Of a stretch of DNA of 64,000 bases, positions 27,062-36,005 are shown piece after piece. This stretch comes from Hydrogenophaga aromaticivorans (GTDB lineage Bacteria; Pseudomonadota; Gammaproteobacteria; Burkholderiales; Burkholderiaceae_C), in the NCBI RefSeq assembly GCF_013387465.1, contig NZ_VYGV01000026.1:1-64000 (forward strand), in the 5' to 3' direction. Below the pieces are notes generated by a model that was not told where the DNA came from, searched no databases, and saw only the letters and a list, made by a program, of their open reading frames with translations. The position numbers were made by a program, and so were the translations under genes. Position 1 is the first letter of the stretch, and each line of letters opens with the position of its first letter.

Positions 27062-27275
27062 GCAGCCATTCTAAGGATGCGCAGCGACCCAACACGGTCC
27101 GGTGCGTTTTGTACACAACAACTGTATTCACTGGCACACGAATTGCTGAAAGCAACGCTAGGTCATCTGTAGCGCCGTTTCGTGCACCAAGGGTTTCCAA
27201 ACGCCCTTCCCTGGTGCAGCAAGCAGATGGCTTTTGACGTATTCCCAACCTGTTGCTCATCTGGAGAAAAATCTC

Positions 27276-28271
27276 ATGCAATCTGCTTTCAAACACCTGG
27301 CCCTGGGCTCGGCCGTTTTCCTGACCGCACTCGGCGCGCAGGCCCAGAGCTCGGTGTCGGTCTATGGCCTGCTCGACCTCAGCATGGGCTCGACCAAGGC
27401 GCCGGGTGGCTCCTCGGTCAAGACCGTGGACAGCGGCAAGATGACCACCAGCTATTTCGGTTTTGGCGGCAAGGAAGCTCTGGGCGGCGGCCTGTCAGCG
27501 GTGTTCAAGCTGGAGAGCTTCATGCGCGCCCACACCGGCGCCCAGGGGCGGTTCGACGGCGACACCGCCTTCGCACGCTCCGCCAATGTGGGCCTGTCCC
27601 ACACGGACTACGGCACGATGACCTTCGGGCGCAACACCACGGCGCTGTTCGTGTCCACGCTGATGTACAACGCCTTCGGCGACTCGTTCGGCTACTCCCC
27701 CAGCATCCGCCACTACTTCACCAGCGGCACCACCACCGGCGACACCGGCTGGAGCGACTCCTTCGCCTACGCCAGCCCGACCTTCGGCGGTGTGCGTTTC
27801 GGCCTCGCCGGTGCCAACAAGAACAGCGGCTCGACCGTCAGCAACGGCGGCAACTGGAGCGCCAACGTTGGCTACGGCGCAGGCCCCGTGTCGGCCTCGC
27901 TCGTGATCCAGCGTGTGAAGAAAGACGGCGCCACCCCGGTGGCCGACACCCGCACCACCCAGCTCGGCGGCTCCTACGACTTCGGCGTGGTCAAGGCATT
28001 CGCGCAGTACGGCGAAGTCGAAAACCTGAGCACGCCCAACACCTACAAGATTAGCGGCCTGGGCGCGCGCATTCCCATCGGCGCGGGCGCGCTGCTGGCG
28101 CAGTGGGGTCAGATCAGCCCCGAGAGCGGCGCAGATCGCAAGACCCTGTCGCTGGGTTATGTGCACGCGCTGTCCAAACGCACCGAGCTGTACGCCGTGG
28201 GCATGAACGACAAGGTCGAAGGCCTGTCCAGCGGCTCGGGCTACTCGCTGGGCATCCGCCACCGCTTCTGA
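27276..28271 (+). CDS. Gram-negative porin
   Basis: A 16-stranded general porin of the betaproteobacterial type, 331 residues. A signal peptide ends at AQAQ (residues 1-24), and the first strand SSVSVYGLLDLSMGS is the family signature. The terminal phenylalanine (YSLGIRHRF) is needed for BAM-dependent insertion. ATG 27276 follows GGAG at 10 bp. The 214 bp upstream separate it from divergent hrcA and should hold its promoter. It sits between hrcA and nadK. Confidence 0.93.
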   Translation: MQSAFKHLALGSAVFLTALGAQAQSSVSVYGLLDLSMGSTKAPGGSSVKTVDSGKMTTSYFGFGGKEALGGGLSAVFKLESFMRAHTGAQGRFDGDTAFARSANVGLSHTDYGTMTFGRNTTALFVSTLMYNAFGDSFGYSPSIRHYFTSGTTTGDTGWSDSFAYASPTFGGVRFGLAGANKNSGSTVSNGGNWSANVGYGAGPVSASLVIQRVKKDGATPVADTRTTQLGGSYDFGVVKAFAQYGEVENLSTPNTYKISGLGARIPIGAGALLAQWGQISPESGADRKTLSLGYVHALSKRTELYAVGMNDKVEGLSSGSGYSLGIRHRF

Positions 28272-28286
28272 GCCGGGTCGCTGCAC

Positions 28287-28316
28287 AGCGCCTGAAGACA
28301 AGGGTTTTCAGGCGCT
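28287..28316 (+). terminator. Hairpin after the porin gene
   Basis: Perfect 10-bp arms (AGCGCCTGAA at 28287-28296 and its complement at 28307-28316) form a stable stem-loop 15 bp after the porin stop. There is no T-run, so it may protect the mRNA 3' end or terminate weakly. Confidence 0.5.
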
Positions 28317-28348
28317 GCCCGCCTGTGAGGCTATGTTGTAATTTGCTC

Positions 28349-29266
28349 ATGAGCCTGCACCCCGATACCCGTTCTGCGCCCGCCGCGGTCGCGCCGAACC
28401 TGCGTTTTTCGCACGTGGCCATCATTGGCAAGTACCAGGCTCCCGGTTCACGCGACGTGGTGGACGAAGTCGCCCACTTCCTGCACGACGAAGGCTGCGA
28501 TGTCTCGCTGGAGCGCGATACCGCGCTCAACACCGGCCTGATGCAATACCCCGCACTGGACGTGCCCGCCATCGGTCAGGCCTGCGATCTCGCGCTGGTG
28601 GTCGGTGGCGACGGCACCATGCTGGGCATCGGTCGACAGCTCGCACGCTACGGCGTTCCGCTGGTGGGCATCAACCAGGGCCGTCTGGGCTTCATCACCG
28701 ACATCCCCTTCGGCAGCTACCGAGAAAAGCTGCACGCCATCCTGCACGGCGCATACGAAGAAGACCCCCGCGCCCTGATGGCCGCCAGCGTCTGGCGCGA
28801 CGGTCGCTGCGTGTTCGAGGCCACCGCACTCAACGACGTGGTGGTCAACCGCGGTGGCGTGGCCAGCATGATCGAGCTGCGCGTGGAAGTGGACGGCCAT
28901 TTCGTGGCCAACCAGCGCGCCGACGGCCTGATCATCGCCACCTCCACCGGCTCGACCGCCTACTCCCTGTCGGCCGGCGGTCCCCTGCTGCACCCGGCCA
29001 TCGGCGGCTGGGTGATGGTGCCGATCGCCCCGCACACGCTGTCCAACCGCCCCATCGTGTTGCCGGCGCACTGCGAAGTGGCGGTCGAGATCGTGTCGGG
29101 CAAAGACGCCAGCGCCAATTTCGACATGCAATCCCTCACCAGCCTGCTGCACGGTGACCGCATCGTGGTGCGGCGCTCCGAGCACACCCTGCGCCTGCTG
29201 CACCCTGCGGGCTGGAGCTACTTCGACACGCTGCGCAAGAAACTGCACTGGAACGAAGGCGGCTGA
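28349..29266 (+). CDS. nadK: NAD kinase
   Basis: Phosphorylates NAD+ to NADP+. It has 305 residues from ATG 28349. The diagnostic GGDGTMLG motif and the NAD-binding ADGLIIATSTGSTAYSLSAG segment are intact. The longer frame from 28103 overlaps the porin and is rejected. nadK-recN-rapZ run in one direction with short gaps. Confidence 0.95.
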   Translation: MSLHPDTRSAPAAVAPNLRFSHVAIIGKYQAPGSRDVVDEVAHFLHDEGCDVSLERDTALNTGLMQYPALDVPAIGQACDLALVVGGDGTMLGIGRQLARYGVPLVGINQGRLGFITDIPFGSYREKLHAILHGAYEEDPRALMAASVWRDGRCVFEATALNDVVVNRGGVASMIELRVEVDGHFVANQRADGLIIATSTGSTAYSLSAGGPLLHPAIGGWVMVPIAPHTLSNRPIVLPAHCEVAVEIVSGKDASANFDMQSLTSLLHGDRIVVRRSEHTLRLLHPAGWSYFDTLRKKLHWNEGG

Positions 29267-29322
29267 AATACCGGTCAAAATACGACCGCTTCATCCACCG
29301 TTGTTCCTCTCCATTTCATGCC

Positions 29323-30966
29323 ATGAGCCTCAGACGCATCGTTTTGCGCGACTTCGTCATCGTGCAGTCGCTGGACCTGGAACTGAACCCGGGCTTTTGC
29401 GTGCTCACGGGGGAGACCGGCGCCGGCAAGTCCATCCTGATCGACGCCCTGCAGCTGGCCCTGGGTGCGCGGGCCGACAGCGGCGTGGTGCGAGAGGGTG
29501 CCTCGCGGTGCGAGATTGCTGCTGAATTTGATCTGCCGCCCCATCTGGCGCCCTGGCTGGACGAGCAAGGCTTCAGCCGCGAAGACAGCCTGCTGGTGCG
29601 GCGCACCGTGGACACCGATGGCCGCAGTCGCGCCTGGATCAACGGCAGCGCCGCCACCATGGCGCAGCTCAAGGCCCTGGCGAACGACCTCGTGGACATC
29701 CATGGCCAGCACGCCTGGCAAAGCCTGACCCGGTCCGATGCCGTGCGGGCCCTGCTCGACGGTTATGCCGGCATCGACTCCACGGCCGCCACCCAGGCCT
29801 GGACCCAGTGGCGCCTGCGCCGCAAGGCGCTGGAAACGGCCACCGAGCGCCAGAGCACCCTGCAGCAGGAGAGCGAACGGCTGGCCTGGCAGATCGCCGA
29901 ACTCGACAAGCTCCAGCCCGCGGCGGGCGAGTGGGAAGAACTCAACAGCCAGCACAGCCGCCTGGCCAATGCGCAGGCCTTGCTGGACGCGGCCAACGCG
30001 GCCACGCTGGCGCTGGAAGAAGAAGAGTCCAGTGCCGCAGCGTTGATCCACCGGGCGCTTTCAGCCTTGCAGGCCCAGGCCGGCATCGAGCCGCAGTTCA
30101 GCGCGCCGGTGGAAGCGCTGGAAGCCGCCCTCGCCCAGGTGCAAGACACCGTGCACAGCCTGCACCAGTACAGCCGCCGCACCGACCTGGACCCCGCCAG
30201 CCTGGCCGTGCTGGACGAACGGCTGGGGCTCTGGATGTCGCTCGCCCGGCGCTACCGCCGGCCCCCCGAAGAACTGGCCGCGCTGCATGCGCAGTGGAAG
30301 TCGGAACTCGCCGGCGTGGACCAGGCCCTGGATCTGGCCGCCCTGAACGCGGCCGAGCGAGGGGCCTGGCAGGCTTTCGCAGCCGAACTGCAGACGCTGA
30401 GCAAACGGCGACAGCAGGCCGCCCCCAGACTCTCCAAAGCGGTCACCGAAACCATGCAGACCCTGGGCTTGCAGGGCGGCCGCTTCGAGGTGGCGCTGCA
30501 AAAGCTCGACGAGCCCCAGGCCCACGGCTGGGAACAGGTGGAGTTTCTGGTGGCGGGCCACGCAGGCGTGAGCCCGCGCCCGGTGGGCAAGGTGGCGTCG
30601 GGCGGCGAGCTCTCGCGCATCGCGCTCGCCATCTCGGTCGTCACCAGCCAGCTGGGCCAGGCGCCCACCTTGATCTTTGACGAAGTGGACTCCGGCATCG
30701 GTGGCGCCGTCGCCCACACCGTGGGCCAGTTGCTGCGCCAGCTGGGGCAGGACCGCCAGGTGCTCGCCGTGACCCACCTGCCCCAGGTCGCCGCCTGTGC
30801 CGACCACCACCTGCTGGTGAGCAAACAGCAACAGGGCCAGCAGACCCTGAGCACGGTCGCCCCCATCACCCGCGATCACCGGGTGGTGGAGCTCGCGCGC
30901 ATGCTCGGCGGCAGCGAACGCTCCGAAGTTTCGCTCGCCCACGCCCGCGAGTTGCTCACCCCATGA
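29323..30966 (+). CDS. recN: DNA repair protein RecN
   Basis: An SMC-like ATPase of double-strand-break repair, 547 residues. Walker A GETGAGKSILIDAL is at about residues 27-40. The arms of the central coiled coil span roughly 150-370, and the C-terminal ABC signature ASGGELSRIALAI and Walker B LIFDEVDSGIGG are intact. Its stop overlaps the rapZ start (ATGA). Confidence 0.96.
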   Translation: MSLRRIVLRDFVIVQSLDLELNPGFCVLTGETGAGKSILIDALQLALGARADSGVVREGASRCEIAAEFDLPPHLAPWLDEQGFSREDSLLVRRTVDTDGRSRAWINGSAATMAQLKALANDLVDIHGQHAWQSLTRSDAVRALLDGYAGIDSTAATQAWTQWRLRRKALETATERQSTLQQESERLAWQIAELDKLQPAAGEWEELNSQHSRLANAQALLDAANAATLALEEEESSAAALIHRALSALQAQAGIEPQFSAPVEALEAALAQVQDTVHSLHQYSRRTDLDPASLAVLDERLGLWMSLARRYRRPPEELAALHAQWKSELAGVDQALDLAALNAAERGAWQAFAAELQTLSKRRQQAAPRLSKAVTETMQTLGLQGGRFEVALQKLDEPQAHGWEQVEFLVAGHAGVSPRPVGKVASGGELSRIALAISVVTSQLGQAPTLIFDEVDSGIGGAVAHTVGQLLRQLGQDRQVLAVTHLPQVAACADHHLLVSKQQQGQQTLSTVAPITRDHRVVELARMLGGSERSEVSLAHARELLTP

Positions 30967-31931
30967 TCGCCACCGTACGCCCGCCCACCGCAGAACCCGC
31001 CGAAGCGCCCCTCGTGATCGAGCTGGTGCTGATCACCGGCATGTCGGGCTCGGGCAAGTCGATCGCGCTGACCGCACTGGAAGACCTGGGCTTCTATTGC
31101 GTGGACAACCTGCCGCCCGAGTTGCTGGTCCCGTTCATCGCGCTGGAGCAAAGTCACCGGGCCAGCAAGGTCGCCATCGCCATGGATGTGCGCAGCGCGG
31201 CCTCGCTGCCGGGACTGCCTGACCGGCTGGAACAAATCAAGAACCAGGCTGGACAGGACGTGCACCTGCGCACCGTGTTCCTGGACGCGACCACCGACAC
31301 CCTGGTGAGGCGTTTCTCCGAAACCAGGCGCCTGCATCCGCTCTCGCTCAAACAGACCGACGACCAGTACCGCGCGCTCACCGACGCCATCGAACACGAA
31401 CGCGAACTGCTGTCCGAGTTGCGCGAACGTGCACTGGTGCTCGACACCAGCCTCATCCGGCCGGCCCAGCTGCGCAGCCACATCAAGGACCTGCTGGGCA
31501 CGGGGCAAGCCCCGCTCACCCTGGTCTTCGAATCCTTCGCGTTCAAACGGGGCGTACCGATGGACGCCGACTTTGTCTTCGACGTGCGCATGCTGCCCAA
31601 CCCGCACTACGAACCCGAGCTCAAGCCACTGACCGGGCGCGACGAACCGGTGGCGCGCTACCTGGCCGAACAGGCCGAGGTGTTGACCATGGAACAGCAG
31701 ATCGGCGCATTCCTGCGCCACTGGCTGCCCCACATGCTGAGAGACCACCGCAGTTATGTCACCGTGGCCATCGGCTGCACGGGCGGGCAGCACCGCTCGG
31801 TCTACCTGGTCGAGCGTCTGGCGCAGGTCTTTGCGACCGACTGGGCCACCCGCTTGCGCCATCGCGAGATCGATGGCTGGCCGGCTCCCGCGAGGTCCGC
31901 AACACCCGAAGCGAAGACGCGCCAGACCTGA
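30963..31931 (+). CDS. rapZ: RNase adaptor protein RapZ
   Basis: A P-loop protein that controls glucosamine-6-phosphate synthase through RNase E and small RNAs in enterobacteria and senses cell-wall precursors. It has 322 residues. Walker A GMSGSGKS lies near residue 27. The C-terminal domain has the conserved GCTGGQHRSVYLVERLA. It is coupled to recN by an ATGA overlap and converges with mutY. Confidence 0.93.
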   Translation: MIATVRPPTAEPAEAPLVIELVLITGMSGSGKSIALTALEDLGFYCVDNLPPELLVPFIALEQSHRASKVAIAMDVRSAASLPGLPDRLEQIKNQAGQDVHLRTVFLDATTDTLVRRFSETRRLHPLSLKQTDDQYRALTDAIEHERELLSELRERALVLDTSLIRPAQLRSHIKDLLGTGQAPLTLVFESFAFKRGVPMDADFVFDVRMLPNPHYEPELKPLTGRDEPVARYLAEQAEVLTMEQQIGAFLRHWLPHMLRDHRSYVTVAIGCTGGQHRSVYLVERLAQVFATDWATRLRHREIDGWPAPARSATPEAKTRQT

Positions 31932-31956
31932 ACGCGCGTTGGTTCAGCGCTGTGGT

Positions 31957-33054
31957 TCAGTCGGGCAATTGCACCAGCAACTGCCGCACGGGCGCCGGCA
32001 ACCCCAGGGCATCGATGCCCCCCAACGCCACCCAGCGCCCGTCGGCACCCGCTGGCGACACCGATGGCGGCAGGTCCAGCAGCAGCGGGTGCAGGCGCAG
32101 TTCACGGTGCGTGAGGCTGTGGGCCACCGGCGACAGGGCCCGCATGCGGGCGGTGTTCGGGGGCAGCGTCGCCAGGGCCGCGGCTTCGTCAGCAAACACA
32201 GGCGTGCAAAACAGTCCGGCCCAGATGCCCTGGTTCGGACGCCGTTCCAGCCAGACCCGGTGTGTCCCGTCGTCCGACGGTGAACGCAGCAACAGCAGCC
32301 ACCAGCTTTCGTGCCGCCGCTTGAGGGTCCGGGTCTTGACGGGATAGCGGCTGGCCGTGCCGTCCTGGCCCGACCGGCACAGGGCCAGCACCGGGCACGC
32401 CGCACACGACGGCCGGCTGCGCGAACACAGCGTGGCGCCCAGGTCCATCAGTCCTTGCGTGTAGGCCACCATGTCGCCCGCTGCGGGTTGCTCAGGCAAC
32501 AAGGTCTGCGCGATCTCCCACAGACGGCGCTGCTGCGCCGCCTGCGCCAGATCACCGTCAAACGCCAGCAGGCGCGTGAGCACGCGCCGCACATTGCCAT
32601 CCAGAATCGACACCCGCTCGCCATGGCAGAACGCCGCAATGGCTGCCGCCGTCGACGCGCCAATGCCCGGGAGGGTCTGCAGCTCGCTGGACGTTGACGG
32701 AAAGACCCCGGCGTGCTGCGCCACCACCACCTGGGCACATCGGTGCAGGTTGCGCGCCCGGCTGTAGTAACCCAGGCCACTCCAGAGCGCCATCACCTCA
32801 TCGGGCGTTGCGCGGGCCAGGGCCTGCACATCCGGAAACCGGGACAGGAAGCGCGGGTAGTAGTCCAACACCGTGCTGACCTGTGTCTGTTGCAGCATGA
32901 CTTCGGACAGCCACACGCGGTAGGGATCGTGCGTGCCCTGCCAGGGCAGCCCATGGCGCCCGCTGTGGCGCTGCCACCGCATCAGCACCGTTGCAAATCC
33001 GGTGGGCAGGGCGGCGCTGGCAACCGCAGGCTCCTGGCCCGGCGTGCCGCTCAT
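31957..33054 (-). CDS. mutY: A/G-specific adenine glycosylase MutY
   Basis: Removes adenine paired with 8-oxoguanine. It has 365 residues from ATG 33054, chosen for its GGAGGG ribosome binding site; an upstream start at 33126 would overlap the preceding gene. The helix-hairpin-helix and catalytic Asp region (LPGIGASTAAAI, ILDGNVRRVLTR) is intact. The [4Fe-4S] loop has the correct C-x6-C-x2-C-x5-C spacing. The C-terminal NUDIX-like domain recognises 8-oxoG. It is the last gene of a mutM / GTPase / mutY operon. Confidence 0.95.
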   Translation of the reverse strand: MSGTPGQEPAVASAALPTGFATVLMRWQRHSGRHGLPWQGTHDPYRVWLSEVMLQQTQVSTVLDYYPRFLSRFPDVQALARATPDEVMALWSGLGYYSRARNLHRCAQVVVAQHAGVFPSTSSELQTLPGIGASTAAAIAAFCHGERVSILDGNVRRVLTRLLAFDGDLAQAAQQRRLWEIAQTLLPEQPAAGDMVAYTQGLMDLGATLCSRSRPSCAACPVLALCRSGQDGTASRYPVKTRTLKRRHESWWLLLLRSPSDDGTHRVWLERRPNQGIWAGLFCTPVFADEAAALATLPPNTARMRALSPVAHSLTHRELRLHPLLLDLPPSVSPAGADGRWVALGGIDALGLPAPVRQLLVQLPD

Positions 33055-33115
33055 TGGACGACCCTCCGTGCTGCGCACTGCGGGGCTGAGCGCCTTCGGA
33101 ACGGCCGGGCGGCGC

Positions 33116-35050
33116 TCATGCCGCAATGGCTTCGGCTTCGGGCTCGGCGAGCAGGTGGTTGGTCAGTTCGGCCAGCTTGGCGTCGGTCAGGTTCAGCTGG
33201 CTCTGCTGGCTCTGCAACTCACGGATGCGCTCATCCAGCCCGCCCGCAGCCTGCTGGATGCGCGAGACGGCTTCGATGCGGCGGGTGAAGTTGCGCCGAC
33301 GCTCGCGCAATTGCGCATCAAGCTGGGCCGCGGCCGACTTGTTCCAGAGCTCCACTTCGTTGACCGCGGTGTCGTACACCACGCGCAGACGGCTCATGAG
33401 CGCGCGCGCCAGCCGCTCGGCAAATTCCGGTTGCGCCAGTCGCAAGGCGTTGCCCAGGCTCAGGTATTGCAGGTGGCTTTTTTCGATCAGCGCGAGGTCT
33501 TTGTGGTAGGCCGAAAGCTGGGGCGGCGTGGGCGGTTGCAAAGAAAACCCGTATTCCGCGTTCAGGTTCTTGAAGCTGCCCTCCAACATGGACTGGATCT
33601 CTGCCGCCAACTGATCCGCCCGGTTCAGATCAACGGCCAGCCGCTCGAAGGTCTTGCCATAGGCGCGCCGCACACCGAGCTTGATGCCTGGCTGCTTGAG
33701 CGCACGCGCCAGCTCCGACACGCGGCTCTTGAGGTGTGTGTTGCCCAACTGGGCAAACAGGTCTTTGAGCAGGCGCAGGTGCACCGAACGCACCGCCTGG
33801 ATCTTGGCGCCGCTGGCATCAAAGTCGGCCTGCTCCTGCTCGATGCGCAGCCGCATCTGCTTGATCACGCTGGTGTTCTTGCCACGCAGACCGTCGAGTT
33901 CCTGAACCTGCTCCAGGATGTCGCGGGCCCGCGTGTGCACCAGACGCCCGGTTTCCTGGCGCAGCGACTGGATGCCTTTGGACACCGCATCGGCCAGGAT
34001 GCGCCGGCGCTGGCCCAGCAAACCTTCGCCCAGGGCGGTTTCGAGTTCCATCAGGTTGCTCGCCTGCAGCAGTTTGTCGTCCCGGCTGACCTTGGCCAGC
34101 AGACCTTTTTGCGCCGACACCGCCAGCACCTGTTGTGGCGACAGGCCCAGTATCTCGGCCGAATCGGAGCGCTGCGACGCAATCTGCAGCTGCACCTGCT
34201 CGGGTGAGCTCAGCGCGTCCCACATGGTGTCGATCTTGTTGAGCACCACCAGGCGCGTCGCCTTGTCCTCGCCCACCACGGAAAGGTGCTCCCGCCAGAT
34301 GCCGAGATCGGACTTGGTCACACCGGTGTCGGCCGCCAGGATGAAAACCACCGCGTGCGCCTGGGGCAGCAGGCTGACAGTCAGCTCGGGCTCGGCACCG
34401 ATGGCGTTGAGTCCCGGGGTGTCCAGGATCACCAGACCCTGCTTGAGCAGTGGATGCGCCATGTTGATCAGGGCATGGCGCCACTTGGGAACTTCGATCA
34501 AGCCGTCCGAACCGACCAGGGGGTTTTCGTTCGGCGTCTCGTCGTTCCAGAAACCCAGGGAAGCGGCCTCAGCCTGGCTGACACGGCGCACTTCGGCAAC
34601 CTTCTGGATCGCACGCGCGAGTTGCTGGGGATCGTTGACGTCCAGGTCCACCCGCTCCCATTTGTCGGGCGCATTGCGCCAGTCCAGCAGCGACTGGGGT
34701 TGCAACCGGGTTTCGATCGGCAGCAGCCGCAGGCAGGGCGGTACTTCAGCGTCGTAGCCCAGTTCGGTGGGGCACATGGTGGTGCGCCCTGCGCTGGCCG
34801 GCATGATGCGCCGCCCATAGCCGGCGAAAAACACCGCATTGATCAGCTCGGACTTGCCACGCGAGAACTCGGCCACGAAGGCCACCATCATCTTGTCGTT
34901 CTTGACCTGGGCGTGCAGCTGGTCGAGCCGCTCGCGCACCCCCGCCTCCAGCAGGTCGTGGTCGCTCAGCCATTCGGACAGGAGCTTGAGTCGCAGGGCA
35001 AACTGCTTGCGCCAAACACCGTGCTCGTCAAATTCCTGATTGAAAGTCAT
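33116..35050 (-). CDS. Dynamin-like GTPase
   Basis: A large GTPase of 644 residues. The G1 loop reads AEFSRGKSELINA (residues about 63-75), with further G motifs LVILDTPGLNAIG (G3) and VVLNKIDTMWD (G4). Long helical, coiled-coil-rich regions follow to the C terminus, as in bacterial dynamin-like proteins that tubulate or fuse membranes. No transmembrane segment is evident. It starts 46 bp after mutM and ends 61 bp before mutY on the same strand. Its cellular role is unknown, and a link to repair is suggested only by position. Confidence 0.85.
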   Translation of the reverse strand: MTFNQEFDEHGVWRKQFALRLKLLSEWLSDHDLLEAGVRERLDQLHAQVKNDKMMVAFVAEFSRGKSELINAVFFAGYGRRIMPASAGRTTMCPTELGYDAEVPPCLRLLPIETRLQPQSLLDWRNAPDKWERVDLDVNDPQQLARAIQKVAEVRRVSQAEAASLGFWNDETPNENPLVGSDGLIEVPKWRHALINMAHPLLKQGLVILDTPGLNAIGAEPELTVSLLPQAHAVVFILAADTGVTKSDLGIWREHLSVVGEDKATRLVVLNKIDTMWDALSSPEQVQLQIASQRSDSAEILGLSPQQVLAVSAQKGLLAKVSRDDKLLQASNLMELETALGEGLLGQRRRILADAVSKGIQSLRQETGRLVHTRARDILEQVQELDGLRGKNTSVIKQMRLRIEQEQADFDASGAKIQAVRSVHLRLLKDLFAQLGNTHLKSRVSELARALKQPGIKLGVRRAYGKTFERLAVDLNRADQLAAEIQSMLEGSFKNLNAEYGFSLQPPTPPQLSAYHKDLALIEKSHLQYLSLGNALRLAQPEFAERLARALMSRLRVVYDTAVNEVELWNKSAAAQLDAQLRERRRNFTRRIEAVSRIQQAAGGLDERIRELQSQQSQLNLTDAKLAELTNHLLAEPEAEAIAA

Positions 35051-35096
35051 GTAACTTTTTTTCTGCGTATTGGGCAATATAGCATCGGCCTGGCTG

Positions 35097-35912
35097 TCAG
35101 GAGCGCTGGCATTGTGGGCAGAAAAAAGTGGAACGCTGGCCCTGCCGGATGGCCCGGATCGGCGTCGCACAAACCCGGCAGGCCTGCCCCTCCCGACCGT
35201 ACACCATGGCGTCGAGCTGGAAATAACCGGTCTGCCCCTCGGCGCTGGAAAAATCACGCAATGTGCTCCCGCCCAGGGCCAGCGCGCGCTGCAACACCGC
35301 CACGATGGCGCCATGCAGGCGAACCGCCCGGGGCCGGCTGATCCGGTCAGCCCTCAGCGTGGGGCGCAAACCCGCCATGAACAGCGCTTCCGACGCGTAG
35401 ATGTTGCCCACGCCCACGACGATGTCGCCCGCCAACAGCACCTGCTTGACGCTGGCGCGGCGTTGCTGCAGGGCCTGATGGAACATGACGGGATCAAACC
35501 CGACTTCCAGGGGCTCCACACCCAGCCCGCCCAGCAACTTGAGCGCCCGCGGATCGGCCAGCGACTCGGCATGCACCACAGCGCCAAAGCGCCGTGGATC
35601 GTGCAGCCGCAGCGTGCCGCGGCTGGTCTGCAGCTCAAAATGGTCGTGCACCCCGCGGGGCGCCAGCGCCGGCGCAAACTGCAGGCTGCCCGACATGCCC
35701 AGGTGCAACAGCAACAAACCCCGATCCAGGTGCAGCAGCAGGTATTTGCCACGCCGCGTGACACTGCCCACGTTTTGCCCGATCAGTGCCTCGGGCGCAC
35801 ACCCCAGCGGCCAGCGCAGGGGCTTGCCCACCTGCACCCCCAGCACCCGGGCACCCGCGATGCGATCGGCAAAACTCCGGCGGGTGACTTCAACTTCGGG
35901 CAGTTCGGGCAT
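35097..35912 (-). CDS. mutM: Formamidopyrimidine-DNA glycosylase MutM (Fpg)
   Basis: Excises 8-oxoguanine and ring-opened purines. It has 271 residues. The catalytic N terminus MPELPEVEVTRR (Pro2, Glu3) fixes the start at 35912. The C-terminal zinc finger (CRVC...CPQC) is intact, and the conserved GVGNIYASEALF stretch precedes it. It is first in the operon with the dynamin-like gene and mutY. Confidence 0.96.
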   Translation of the reverse strand: MPELPEVEVTRRSFADRIAGARVLGVQVGKPLRWPLGCAPEALIGQNVGSVTRRGKYLLLHLDRGLLLLHLGMSGSLQFAPALAPRGVHDHFELQTSRGTLRLHDPRRFGAVVHAESLADPRALKLLGGLGVEPLEVGFDPVMFHQALQQRRASVKQVLLAGDIVVGVGNIYASEALFMAGLRPTLRADRISRPRAVRLHGAIVAVLQRALALGGSTLRDFSSAEGQTGYFQLDAMVYGREGQACRVCATPIRAIRQGQRSTFFCPQCQRS

Positions 35913-36005
35913 GGAGCGAGGTGCTTTTTTCGGTGGATACCGGAACGGTTCAAAGGCCTTCGGATCAGACCCCGTACCGATCCACCCTTCCATTATCATG
36001 AACGA

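Noticed and set aside
27062..27275. Search for a CIRCE element between hrcA and the porin
   Set aside because: No TTAGCACTC-N9-GAGTGCTAA-like repeat was found.
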